Under the pieces are notes generated by a model. It did not search any database, was not told the origin of the DNA, and worked only from the letters and a program-made list of their open reading frames with translations. A DNA stretch of 64,000 nt from positions 62,001-126,000 of the forward strand of contig NCKB01000001.1 in the NCBI GenBank assembly GCA_002279065.1. The letters run 5' to 3'. Position numbers and translations under genes: made by a program. Position 1 is the first letter of the stretch, and every line of letters starts with the position of its first letter. The stretch is from Lysobacterales bacterium 15-68-25. Its GTDB lineage: Bacteria > Pseudomonadota > Gammaproteobacteria > Xanthomonadales > Rhodanobacteraceae. Shown here one piece after another: positions 45,497-54,119 of the stretch.

Positions 45497-46053
45497 TCGC
45501 CGATGACCTCGCGTTCGCAGCGCGGTGTTCCATCGGTCGACTGGTCGATCAAGGGGCGCCCCGCGCCGGCCGCAGACGGCGCTGTTCCCACCGTCGTCGG
45601 ATTGCCGGGATAGCGGTGCCCATCGAAGTCCAGCACCGCGTCATGCGCGGGGCTTCCTCCACCACCCACGCGGACCTGCAGCGAGCGCCAGGCATGACGC
45701 CGCCGCTCCAGCACGCGGACCGGGAGGTGGGTGACCGGTACCTGCGAGATCCGATGCCATTCACCTTGGCGTTCCTGAAGCACCAGCAGGGTACAGCCGC
45801 CGCTCCCGCACCAGTCGCTGCCGTGCAGGTAGACGAGTGCTTCCTCCCGCCCGTCGCCGTCGAGATCGGCAAGGGCGACCCATCGATCGGAGAGATCGAT
45901 GCCCTGCGCATCGAGGAACTGCTCCAGACGGGGAGAAATTCCGTCCCGTGCGTGGCAGGGGCGCAGCGGCTCTCGGGCGGAGGCCACCCCGATGGTGCAA
46001 AGGGCGGCCAGGCAGGCGATGCCGAGCAGGCGGGGGTTGCCGACGATGCTCAA
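45436..46053 (-). CDS. uncharacterised exported protein with an FG-GAP/DLDGDG motif
   Basis: About 205 residues from a TTG at 46053 that has GAGG 7-8 bases upstream. An N-terminal hydrophobic stretch (LLGIACLAALCTIGVAS) followed by Ala-Arg looks like a signal peptide. The mature part contains VALADLDGDGREEALVYLHGSDWCGSGGCTLLVL, a calcium-loop-like FG-GAP/VCBS element with a cysteine pair, and ends with a polar tail. Similar small secreted proteins are common in Xanthomonadales; I do not recognise a function. Its 3' end overlaps the YhhN-like gene by 61 bases in convergent orientation. Confidence 0.6.
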   Translation of the reverse strand: MSIVGNPRLLGIACLAALCTIGVASAREPLRPCHARDGISPRLEQFLDAQGIDLSDRWVALADLDGDGREEALVYLHGSDWCGSGGCTLLVLQERQGEWHRISQVPVTHLPVRVLERRRHAWRSLQVRVGGGGSPAHDAVLDFDGHRYPGNPTTVGTAPSAAGAGRPLIDQSTDGTPRCEREVIGDQRARSGPRRTDHAIRPIAG

Positions 46054-46084
46054 CGCTTCGCCTCGAGCGGGCCTTCTGCGTGCC

Positions 46085-46507
46085 TCAGGCTGTCCAACCC
46101 CGCGCACTGGCAAGACCCGCCAGCGGCACCAGGCCGATCGCCACGACCAGCACGATGCCCTGCAGGAGCTGGGCGAGGCCACCGACCGCGCGCAGGCTGT
46201 CCAGCATGATTGCCAGGCCGACGTCCTGGGCCAGTACGCCGAGCAGCGAGGCGATCAGCAGGCCGGTGGCCCAGCGTCGACGCAGCACCAGGCCGAGGCT
46301 GCCCAGTGCGCCGCCGACCACCGCGATGCCGGTGGCGCCGAGCACCCACGGCGGGCGGGCGTGATAGAGCGCCTGCTGCGCTTCGGGCAGCTTCGCGATG
46401 TCCGCGGGAGTCAGCAGCAGCTCGGCCACGAAGGCGGCGCAGCCGGCCAGGTTCCACAGCAGGGCGGCGACTGCAACGACCTTGAACCAGGCGGCAGGCT
46501 TGTTCAT
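46085..46507 (-). CDS. small four-helix membrane protein, function unknown
   Basis: 140 residues, about four transmembrane helices: MNKPAAWFKVVAVAALLWNL, VLGATGIAVVGGALGSLGLVL, ATGLLIASLLGVLAQDVGLA and LLQGIVLVVAIGLVPLAG. The segment TPADIAKLPEAQQALYHARPPW between helices 1 and 2 is a recurring signature of a widespread proteobacterial family often labelled sugar transporter without evidence. The ATG at 46507 lies in front of a good hydrophobic N-terminus. Same strand as the preceding exported protein, 31 bases apart, so the two may be co-transcribed. Confidence 0.75.
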   Translation of the reverse strand: MNKPAAWFKVVAVAALLWNLAGCAAFVAELLLTPADIAKLPEAQQALYHARPPWVLGATGIAVVGGALGSLGLVLRRRWATGLLIASLLGVLAQDVGLAIMLDSLRAVGGLAQLLQGIVLVVAIGLVPLAGLASARGWTA

Positions 46508-46663
46508 GGCGGGTACTCCAAGGCAACGGCTCGGCGCATCGGTGCCGATTAGAGCGCCCGCCGCGAGCTCCCGGTCAAGCGGCGGTGCACGATACGTGAT
46601 CCGGCGAGTCCGCGCGCCCGGCAACCCGTTGCCATGACGCGCGGCGGTCTTTGTCCAGCTCGC

Positions 46664-47440
46664 TTACGGCTTCACGATCTTGAGCAGCTCGACCTCGAAC
46701 ACCAGGGTGCTGTTCGGCGGAATCGGGCCGCCGGGCGTGCCCTGCTCGCCATAGGCCAGGTTGGCGGGAATCCACAGCTTGTACTTGCTGCCGACCGGCA
46801 TCAGCTGCAGCGCCTCGGTCCAGCCCGGCACCACCCCGCCGACCGGGAACTGGGCCGGCTCGTTGCGCTTGTAGGAGCTGTCGAACTCGGTGCCGTCCAG
46901 CAAGGTGCCGACGTACTGCACGCTGACCGTGTCGCTGGCCTTCGGCTTGGGTCCGGTACCCTGGGTGATGACCTGGTACTGCAGACCCGAGGCGGTGGTG
47001 ACCACTCCCGGCTTCTTGCCGTTCTCGGCGAGGAAGGCGGCGCCGGCCTTGGCGTTCTTTTCGCCCTCTGCCTTCATCTCGGCCTGCTTCTTCGCCATCT
47101 CGGCCTGTTGCTTGGCCTGCATCCTGGATGCGAACTGCTGCATGACCTCGAGCGCCTGCTTTTGATCCAGCAGGGGCTTGCGGTCGGCGAGCGTGTCGTC
47201 GATGGCGCGCTCGACCATCGCGATGTCCACCTCGTCCTTCATCGGCTTCAGCGAGCGGCCGATATCCATGCCGATCATGTAGCTGACCTTGTCCTTGTCG
47301 CTGGTCAGCGCACCGGCCTCGGTCTTCGCGGTTTTCGCTTCGCCCTTGCCGGTGGCGTCGCCGGCCTGCTTGCAGGCGGCCAGGCCCAGTGTGCACGAGG
47401 CGATGGCCAGGGCGAGGGCCCACTTGGGTGCGTGTTTCAT
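46664..47440 (-). CDS. FKBP-type peptidyl-prolyl isomerase lipoprotein (Mip/FkpA-like)
   Basis: 258 residues: lipoprotein signal (LAAC, C23), an N-terminal dimerisation domain with a Lys/Glu/Ala-rich helix ([18 protein letters not shown], about 108-130), and a C-terminal FKBP domain (about 150-258: [69 protein letters not shown]). This is the Mip/FkpA architecture of periplasmic folding helpers; proline isomerase activity follows from the family. AGGAGTG precedes the ATG at 47440. Confidence 0.94.
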   Translation of the reverse strand: MKHAPKWALALAIASCTLGLAACKQAGDATGKGEAKTAKTEAGALTSDKDKVSYMIGMDIGRSLKPMKDEVDIAMVERAIDDTLADRKPLLDQKQALEVMQQFASRMQAKQQAEMAKKQAEMKAEGEKNAKAGAAFLAENGKKPGVVTTASGLQYQVITQGTGPKPKASDTVSVQYVGTLLDGTEFDSSYKRNEPAQFPVGGVVPGWTEALQLMPVGSKYKLWIPANLAYGEQGTPGGPIPPNSTLVFEVELLKIVKP

Positions 47441-47764
47441 CAGCGGTCACTCCTGGGTAGGTACGGGCTGCACAAGCAGCCCGCGGGATGAGCCGGCCAG
47501 CTATGGCGGGCCCGGCCGCATATCTTTCGCGGATCGCACACAGTAGCTGGTACGGGCATCCCGATCATTCCCCCGACCGGCGCCGGCCAGGCGATGCCGC
47601 GGCCGCCAGCGGCAGCGTGCAGCCTGCTGGTCCGTGGTGCATGGCGCGGCGTTCGCCGGGCGCCGAGGGCCGGGCAAGGCGCGTGGCTACGCCGTCGGCC
47701 AAAGAAAAGGCGCGGTTGCCCGCGCCCTTTCCGTCACTCCTCAGGTCGGCAAATCCGCCGAGGG
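47441..47764. other. intergenic region between FKBP lipoprotein and RND pump genes
   Basis: No convincing gene in this stretch. It holds the upstream region of the FKBP gene and, at 47701-47727, the terminator of the efflux operon. Short frames here look like noise of high-G+C sequence. Confidence 0.5.
47701..47727 (-). terminator. intrinsic terminator of the RND efflux operon
   Basis: On the minus strand, stem GGCGCGG/CCGCGCC with a GCAA loop, then TTTTCTTT. It lies 38 bases after the pump gene stop at 47765. Confidence 0.85.
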
Positions 47765-50700
47765 TCAGGCTTCCAGCAATGGCGTCTCGTCCTGCCCGGC
47801 GTTGTCCGCGTGATGGTCGGTGGACAGCAGCATGTAGAACGCCGGCACCACGAACAGGGTGAACAGCGTGCCGATCGCCAGGCCGGTGGAGATCACCAGG
47901 CCCATGTTGAAGCGGCCCGCCGCACCGGCGCCGGAGGCGATCACCAGCGGCACCACGCCCAGCACCATCGCTGCGGTGGTCATCAGGATCGGACGCAGGC
48001 GCACCGCGGCGGCATGCTCGATCGCCTCGCGCTTGCTCATGCCGGCCAGCTGCGAGTGGTTGGCGAACTCCACCATCAGGATGCCGTGCTTGGAGATCAG
48101 GCCCATCAGGGTCACCAGACCCACCTCGGTGTAGATGTTGAGGCTGGTGAACAGGTTGACGAAGATCAGCGCGCCGAACAGCGCCAGCGGCACCGACACC
48201 AGGATCACGATCGGGTCGCGCAGGCTGTTGAACTGCGCTGCCAGCGCCAGGAACACGATGATCACGGCGAACAGCAAGGTGCCGCCGAAACCACCCGACT
48301 CCTTCTCGAACTGCCGCGACTGGCCGGCGAAGTCCACGTTGTAGCCGGTCGGCGCGACCTCCTTCACTAGGCCGCTCAGGTAGGCCAGCGCATCGCCCTG
48401 CGACATGCCGGACACGCCGGAGATGGTCGCGGAGTTCAACTGCTGGAAGTGGTTGAGCGAACGCGGCACCACCGAGTGCTTGATGGTCGCCACGGTGGAG
48501 GCCTGGATCACCTGACCGTCCGGGGTGTTGAGGTAGTAGTCCAGCACCTGGTGCGGATTGAGCCGGTCGACCTGCAGCACCTGCGGGATCACCCGGTACG
48601 AGCGTCCGGAGATCGAGAAGTAGTTGACGTAGCCGCCACCCAGCGCCGCACCCAGCGAGGCACCGACGTCCTTCTGGGTCAGCCCCAGCGAGGTGATCAT
48701 GTCGCGGTCGAACGACACCGTGGCCTGCGGCTTGTCCACCTTCAGGTCCGAGTCGATGAAGTAGAACTTGCCGCTGGCCTGGGCCTTGGCCAGCACTTCG
48801 CTGGCCACCTCGTTGAGGTTCTGGAACGGCTCGGTGGTGGTGATCACCATCTGGATCGGCAGACCCGAGGCGCCCGGCAGCGACGGGAACTGGAACGCCG
48901 CCACCTTGGCACCGGCGATGCCGTTCCAGGCCGCCTGCAGCTCCTGCTGCAGCTCGTGCGCGCTGCGGCTGCGCTGGTCCCACGGCTTGAACAGCACGCC
49001 GCCGATGCCCTGGTTGGTGGTGGGCACGCCGGTGAGCTGGAACATCTGCTCGTACTCCGGCAACTTCTTCGACAGGGCGAACATCTGCTCGGCGTAGACG
49101 TTCATCTGCTCCGCGGTGGCGTTCGGCGCGCCGACGATCTGGCCGGCAACGATGCCCTGGTCTTCCTCCGGGGCCAGCTGCGACTGGGCGGTCACGCCCA
49201 GCGCGACCGTCGCCAATGCCAACAGGATGGACATCACCACCACCACCGACCAGGTCGACAGCGTGCCGTGCAGCATGCGCTTGTAGCCGTGCTGCACGCG
49301 CTCGAACTGGCGGTCGATGAACTTCACGAAGCGACCTTCCTCCTGGTTGCCGCGGAAGAACGTCGCGCACATCATCGGCGACAGCGTCAGTGCCACTACC
49401 GCCGATACCGTCACGGCGCCGGCCAGGGTGAACGCGAACTCGGTGAACAGCGCACCGGTGAGGCCCTTCTGGAAGCCGATCGGCACGTACACCGCGATCA
49501 GCACCACGGTCATCGCCAGGATCGGCCCGCCCAGCTCGCGCGCGGCCAGCAGGGCCGACTGCAACGGGGTCTTGTGCTCCTCCTTCATGTGGCGGTCGAC
49601 GTTCTCCACCACGATGATCGCATCGTCCACCACCAGGCCGATCGCCAGCACCAGCGCCAGCAGGGTCAGCAAGTTGATCGAGTAGCCCAGCGCCAGCATC
49701 ACGAAGAAGGTGCCGACCAGCGACAGCGGCATCGCGATCACCGGGATGATCACCGCGCGCAGGCTGCCCAGGAACAGGAAGATCACCAGGGTGACGATCA
49801 CCAGCGCCTCGACCAGGGTCTTGATCACCTCGTCGATCGAGCTGTTCACGAACTCGGTGCCGTCGTAGACGATCTCGCCGGTGAGGCCGCTGGGCAGCTG
49901 GTGCTGGATCTCCGGGAACGCCTCGCGCACCTGCTTGGCCACGTCCAGCACGTTGGCGTCGGGCGCCACCTTGATGCCGATGAACACCGAGCGCTTGCCG
50001 CTGAACGCCACGTTGAAGTCGTAGCTGTCCGAGCCTAGCGTCACCTTGGCCACGTCCTCCAGCCGCACGATGGCGCCGTTGACCTGCTTGACCGCCAGTT
50101 GCTTGAACTGCTCGACGGTGTGCAGGTCGCTGTCGGCGGTGAGGTCGACGGTCACCGCCTGGCCCTTCGACGAGCCGACCGCGGCCAGGTAGTTGTTGGC
50201 GGCCAGCGCGTTGTTGACGTCCGCCGCGGTGACGCCATGGGCAGCCATCCGGGCCGGGTCGAGCCAGGCGCGCAGGGCGAAGTTGCGCGCACCGAGCAGC
50301 TCGGCCGTCTGCACGCCGGGGATCGAGTCCAGCTTCGGCTTGACCACGCGGGCGAGGTAGTCGGTGATGTTGTTGGTGGGCAGCACGTCGCTGTAGAAGC
50401 CCATGTACATCGCATCGACCGTCTCGCCGGTCTGTACCGTGAGCACCGGCTGCTGTGCTTGCGGCGGCAGCTGGTTCTTCACCGAGTTGACCTGGGTGGT
50501 GATCTCGGTGAGCGCGCGGTTGGCGTCGTAGTTCAGGCGCAGCGTGGCAGTGATGGTCGACACGCCCTGCACACTGGTGGAGGACAGGTAGTCGATGCCC
50601 TGCGCCTGCGAGATCGCCTGCTCCAGCGGCTGGGTGATGAAGCCCGCCATGGTCTGCGCGTCGGCGCCGTAGTAGGCGGTGGTGACGGTGACGGTGGCGT

Positions 50701-50824
50701 TCTCGGTTTCCGGGTACTGGCGCACCGTGAGGCTGGTGACGGCCTTCAGGCCGAGCACCAGGATCAGCAGGCTGACGACGATCGCCAGCACCGGCTTGTT
50801 GATGAACAGGTCGGTGAATTTCAT
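47765..50824 (-). CDS. RND multidrug efflux pump, inner-membrane transporter
   Basis: 1019 residues, the length of AcrB/MexB/MdtB-type pumps that export drugs using the proton gradient. N-terminal MKFTDLFINKPVLAIVVSLLILVLG, porter-domain TTAYYGADAQTMAGFITQPLEQ, and the transmembrane-4 proton-relay pair DD in IGLVVDDAIIVVENVDRHM are clear. The second half contains PEEDQGIVAGQI and SGAGAAGRFNMGLVI. It resembles the MexF/MexK-related single-pump HAE-1 group. The start 50824 is the family start. The adaptor and outer-membrane factor genes lie upstream, with a 274-base gap to the adaptor that carries a REP-like palindrome. Confidence 0.95.
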   Translation of the reverse strand: MKFTDLFINKPVLAIVVSLLILVLGLKAVTSLTVRQYPETENATVTVTTAYYGADAQTMAGFITQPLEQAISQAQGIDYLSSTSVQGVSTITATLRLNYDANRALTEITTQVNSVKNQLPPQAQQPVLTVQTGETVDAMYMGFYSDVLPTNNITDYLARVVKPKLDSIPGVQTAELLGARNFALRAWLDPARMAAHGVTAADVNNALAANNYLAAVGSSKGQAVTVDLTADSDLHTVEQFKQLAVKQVNGAIVRLEDVAKVTLGSDSYDFNVAFSGKRSVFIGIKVAPDANVLDVAKQVREAFPEIQHQLPSGLTGEIVYDGTEFVNSSIDEVIKTLVEALVIVTLVIFLFLGSLRAVIIPVIAMPLSLVGTFFVMLALGYSINLLTLLALVLAIGLVVDDAIIVVENVDRHMKEEHKTPLQSALLAARELGGPILAMTVVLIAVYVPIGFQKGLTGALFTEFAFTLAGAVTVSAVVALTLSPMMCATFFRGNQEEGRFVKFIDRQFERVQHGYKRMLHGTLSTWSVVVVMSILLALATVALGVTAQSQLAPEEDQGIVAGQIVGAPNATAEQMNVYAEQMFALSKKLPEYEQMFQLTGVPTTNQGIGGVLFKPWDQRSRSAHELQQELQAAWNGIAGAKVAAFQFPSLPGASGLPIQMVITTTEPFQNLNEVASEVLAKAQASGKFYFIDSDLKVDKPQATVSFDRDMITSLGLTQKDVGASLGAALGGGYVNYFSISGRSYRVIPQVLQVDRLNPHQVLDYYLNTPDGQVIQASTVATIKHSVVPRSLNHFQQLNSATISGVSGMSQGDALAYLSGLVKEVAPTGYNVDFAGQSRQFEKESGGFGGTLLFAVIIVFLALAAQFNSLRDPIVILVSVPLALFGALIFVNLFTSLNIYTEVGLVTLMGLISKHGILMVEFANHSQLAGMSKREAIEHAAAVRLRPILMTTAAMVLGVVPLVIASGAGAAGRFNMGLVISTGLAIGTLFTLFVVPAFYMLLSTDHHADNAGQDETPLLEA

Positions 50825-50898
50825 GGGGCGTAGGGTCCGCTCGCAGTCATCCGGGTGAATCGCGTTGTCTTCGCAGCGTCTGTCAGACAAGGCGCGCG

Positions 50899-50992
50899 CC
50901 GCAGCGCCATAGCATCGCTATGGCCAAGGTGCGCACCGCCGGCTGGCTGGCGCTGCGGAGCAACCCTCGGGGCCGGGGGCCTTTGCCCCCGG
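50899..50992. repeat. REP-like double palindrome inside the efflux operon
   Basis: An outer 10-bp inverted repeat CCGCAGCGCC (50899-50908) / GGCGCTGCGG (50949-50958) encloses an inner hairpin CCATAGC-ATC-GCTATGG (50907-50923). A second hairpin CCGGGGGC-CTTT-GCCCCCGG follows at 50973-50992. Nested G+C palindromes of this shape resemble repetitive extragenic palindromes. It lies in the 274-base gap between the adaptor and pump genes, which otherwise holds no gene, and could stabilise or attenuate the downstream mRNA. No second copy was noticed in the window. Confidence 0.65.
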
Positions 50993-51098
50993 GGATGCGT
51001 GGATGGTTGATTCAAGAAAGGCATACATCGTCCTCGCGATGCCCGTGATGGCGGGCAAAGGGCCGCGGCGCGACCAGCTGGGTGGCGGCGGGCGGACC

Positions 51099-52259
51099 CT
51101 ATTGCTCCTGCGGCGTGGGCTGCGCGGAGTCGGCCGGCTGCACGCTGTTGTCGACGGTGATGGTGGCGTCGTTCTTGAGCTTCATCTGGCCACTGGTCAC
51201 CACTTCGGTACCCGGCGCGATGCCCTTGAGGATCGCCACCTGGTCGCCGCGGGTGTCGCCGGTGGTGACGAAGGCCTGCTTCACGGTCGGCGGGTTGGGC
51301 TTACCCTGCTCGTCCTTGCCCTTGCCCGGCTGCACCACGTAGACGGTGTTGCCGTAGGGGTTGTAGACGATCGCCGCCTGCGGCAGCGTCAGCTGCCTGC
51401 GTTGCTGGCCGACGTCCACGGTCAGCTTGGCGAACATGCCCGGGGTGAGCGTCTTGTCGTGGTTGGGCACGGTGGCTTCCACCTGCACGTTGCGGGTGCT
51501 GGTGTCGACCTTGGGATTGATCGCGCTGAGCCTGCCGCTGAAGCTGCGGTCCGGCCAGGCATCCAGGTGCAGGCGCACCGCCTGGCCCACCTTGAGACGC
51601 GCCAGCTCGCCTTGCGGGACATTGAAGTCCACGAACAGCGGGTCGAGCTGCTGTACCGTCACCACCTTGGTGCCGGCGGCCAGGTAGTCGCCCGGGCTGA
51701 TCGTGATGATGCCGGCGCGGCCGTTGAACGGTGCGCGCAGCTGCTTCTTGGCGATCACCACCTGCTGCTGTGCCACGGCGGCCAGCCTGGCCTTGTAGTC
51801 CGCTTGTGCGGTGTCGAAGTCGGCCTGGCTGATCGCCTGCGCGGCCAGCTGCCTGCGGGCGCGCTCGAGGGTGAGCTTCGACAACTGGGCGTTGGCCTGG
51901 AGCTGCTGCAGCTGGGCCACCTCGTCGCCGTCGCGCAGCTGCACCAGCAGCTCGCCCTTCTTCACGTCCTGGCCGGACCTGAGATGGACGTCGGTGACCA
52001 GGCCGGCCACTTCGGTGGCGAGATCGGCACCGTTCGCCGCGCGCAGGCTGCCGACCGCGTCGAGCGCGGGCTGCCACTCCTGCTCGCCGGCCTTCACCGT
52101 GCTCACCGTGACCGGCCCCGGCTTGGGCATGGAGTGGATCATCCTGACCACCAGCAGCACCTTGGCGCCGACGATCACGGCGATCAGGGCGAGCGTGCCC
52201 AGGATCACCCAGATCATCCGCTTGGCCGTGCTGGGCTTCTTGTCTGCGCGCGAGGTCAT
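51099..52259 (-). CDS. RND efflux periplasmic adaptor (membrane fusion protein)
   Basis: 386 residues: N-terminal membrane anchor (RMIWVILGTLALIAVIVGAKVLL, about 14-36), biotinyl/lipoyl-like domain with VAGLVTDVHLRSGQDVKKGELLVQL, a coiled-coil hairpin (about 110-165, QLQQLQANAQLSKLTLERARRQL), a second lipoyl half (APFNGRAGIITISPGDYLAAGTKV) and a beta-barrel/MP domain with NVQVEATVPN and TLTPGMFAKLTVDV. It links the pump and the outer-membrane channel. It starts 11 bases after the outer-membrane factor gene. Confidence 0.95.
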   Translation of the reverse strand: MTSRADKKPSTAKRMIWVILGTLALIAVIVGAKVLLVVRMIHSMPKPGPVTVSTVKAGEQEWQPALDAVGSLRAANGADLATEVAGLVTDVHLRSGQDVKKGELLVQLRDGDEVAQLQQLQANAQLSKLTLERARRQLAAQAISQADFDTAQADYKARLAAVAQQQVVIAKKQLRAPFNGRAGIITISPGDYLAAGTKVVTVQQLDPLFVDFNVPQGELARLKVGQAVRLHLDAWPDRSFSGRLSAINPKVDTSTRNVQVEATVPNHDKTLTPGMFAKLTVDVGQQRRQLTLPQAAIVYNPYGNTVYVVQPGKGKDEQGKPNPPTVKQAFVTTGDTRGDQVAILKGIAPGTEVVTSGQMKLKNDATITVDNSVQPADSAQPTPQEQ

Positions 52260-52270
52260 GCGCGAACTCC

Positions 52271-53806
52271 TTATCGGGAAACGTTGGAAGGGGAAGCGGT
52301 GGCCGCCATCGGCGCGGCGGCGTCACGGCGCCAGCCGCCGCCGAGCGCGGTGTACAGCGCGGCGGTGTCGGACAGGCGCGCGGCGCGCGCCTGGATCAGG
52401 GTGATGTGCGCCTGCTGGTAGCTGCGTTCGGCGTCGAGCAGGTTGAGGTAGTTGGTCGCGCCGATGCGGTACTGCTCGCGGGTGAGCTCCAGTCGCTTCG
52501 ACGCGGCCTGCTCGGCGGTGGCCTGTGCGGCCAGCGTCTGCGCGTCGTACTCCAGCGCCTGCAGCGCGTCGGCGACGTTCTGGAACGCGGTCAGCACGGT
52601 CTGCTGCCAGTCGGCATCGGCCTTGTCCAGCCCGGCCTGCGCGGCGCGTTTCCGGTGCAGCAGCGTGCCGCCGTGGAACAGCGGCTGGGTCAGCCCCAGG
52701 CCCAGCGACCAGGCGCGGGTTCCGGCGGAGAACAGGTCGCCGCCGCTGAGCGCCTGCGAGCCGACGCTGCCTGACAGGGTGAGCTGCGGCAGCATGTCCG
52801 CGGTGGCCACGCCGACCTGGGCCGAGGCGGCATGCAGCAGCGCCGAGGCGGCACGGATGTCCGGGCGCTGGTCGACCAGCTGCGAGGGCAGGCTGACCGG
52901 GATGTCCTGCGGCAGGCGCACGTCGTCGAGCGTCAGCGGTGCGGCATCGAATTGCGCCGGTGTGGTGCCGAGGTAGGTGGCCAGCCGGTTGCGCACGGCA
53001 GCGAGCTGGGCACGCAGCGGCGGAAGCGTGGCTTCGGTCGCAGCCAGCTGCCCGCGCACGGCGAGGGTGTCGGACAGCGAGCGGGTGCCGATCTTCTGCT
53101 GCTGTTCGGCGATGTCCAGCGTCTTGCGCTGCCAGTCGACGATCTGCTCGGTGGCCCGGACCTGCTCACGCAGCGAGGCTTCCTGCAGCGAGGCGGTGAC
53201 CACGTTGCCGGCCAGGGTGAGGTAGGTGGAGTCCAGCTGTGCCTGCTGGTAGTCCGCTTGCGCCTGCTGGGCCTCGATGCCGCGGCGCACGCCGCCGAAC
53301 AGGTCGAGCGTGTAGCCGACGCTCACCGATGCGTTGTACAGCGTGAACGGACCGGCCCCGCCGGGGACGCCGGAGGCGGCGGCCGACTGCTTCTCGCGGG
53401 TGGCGCCAGCGGCCGCATCCACCGCCGGGAACAGCGCACCGCCGGCGGCACGGGCGTTCTCCTGGGCCTGGCGCAGTGCGGCCTGGGCCGAGACGATCGA
53501 CGGGCTGTGCGCGAGCGCCTGCTGCACACGACGGTCCAGCTCGACGTTGCCGAACGTGGTCCACCAGCGCTCCGGCACGTCGCGCCCGGCGAGGAAGCGC
53601 TGGGCGTCGCCATCGGCCGCGTCGGCCATCGCGGTGGCCGCGGGCAGGGCATCGTGGGTGAAACGGTCGACCGCTGGCGCGTCGGGGCGTCGGTAGTCCG
53701 GGCCGACCGCGCAGCCGGCGAGCCAGAGGGGAAGGGCCGTCAGCGCAAGAAATTGCAGGCTGCGGGCGAGCGGGCGGGACGCTGGCAGAGCGGGAAGACG
53801 GGACAA
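52271..53806 (-). CDS. RND efflux outer-membrane lipoprotein channel (OprM/NodT family)
   Basis: About 511 residues: lipoprotein signal (LWLAGC, C33) followed by AVGPDYRRPDAPAV, the standard OprM/NodT start, and two OEP repeats (for example PSIVSAQAALRQAQENARAAG, VSVGYTLDLFGGVRRGIEAQQAQADYQQAQLD; RPDIRAASALLHAASAQVGVATADMLPQLTLSGSVG). It forms the trimeric exit duct of the pump. The likely start is the TTG at 53806 (gives a normal signal peptide, AGG upstream). The frame is open upstream to 54175, which includes an ATG at 53869. First gene of the operon; no dedicated TetR/MarR regulator lies beside it. Confidence 0.92.
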   Translation of the reverse strand: MSRLPALPASRPLARSLQFLALTALPLWLAGCAVGPDYRRPDAPAVDRFTHDALPAATAMADAADGDAQRFLAGRDVPERWWTTFGNVELDRRVQQALAHSPSIVSAQAALRQAQENARAAGGALFPAVDAAAGATREKQSAAASGVPGGAGPFTLYNASVSVGYTLDLFGGVRRGIEAQQAQADYQQAQLDSTYLTLAGNVVTASLQEASLREQVRATEQIVDWQRKTLDIAEQQQKIGTRSLSDTLAVRGQLAATEATLPPLRAQLAAVRNRLATYLGTTPAQFDAAPLTLDDVRLPQDIPVSLPSQLVDQRPDIRAASALLHAASAQVGVATADMLPQLTLSGSVGSQALSGGDLFSAGTRAWSLGLGLTQPLFHGGTLLHRKRAAQAGLDKADADWQQTVLTAFQNVADALQALEYDAQTLAAQATAEQAASKRLELTREQYRIGATNYLNLLDAERSYQQAHITLIQARAARLSDTAALYTALGGGWRRDAAAPMAATASPSNVSR

Positions 53807-54119
53807 GGCAGCAACCTGGAATGGGGTGGGAAAGCGGTGCGGGACAATACCATACCAACGAGTACACATATGCGTGCCGCAAGTCATCTGGCGAAAATTC
53901 GTCAATTCGTAGCCACTTGCGGCTGGGGCCTTACGCTTGGATGGCGACGGTGGGCAAGATGACGACGAATCGTTGGTGCCGTTTTCGACATCCCGGAGAG
54001 GGTGGCGCCCGCCTTGGCTATGATCGCCGCCAGACCATGACGGAAGCTCCCATGCGCCGCCCGCTCCCAGCCTTCGCACCGAACCCTTCCAGCCACCGCC
54101 ATGCCGACGGAGCGGCGCG
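53807..54119. other. divergent region between the efflux operon and the hydroxylase-family gene
   Basis: No gene recognised. The part 53850-53920 is A+T-rich for this genome and contains tandem AATTCGT repeats (53893-53911), so it probably holds the efflux promoter. No clear operator palindrome was found. Confidence 0.45.
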
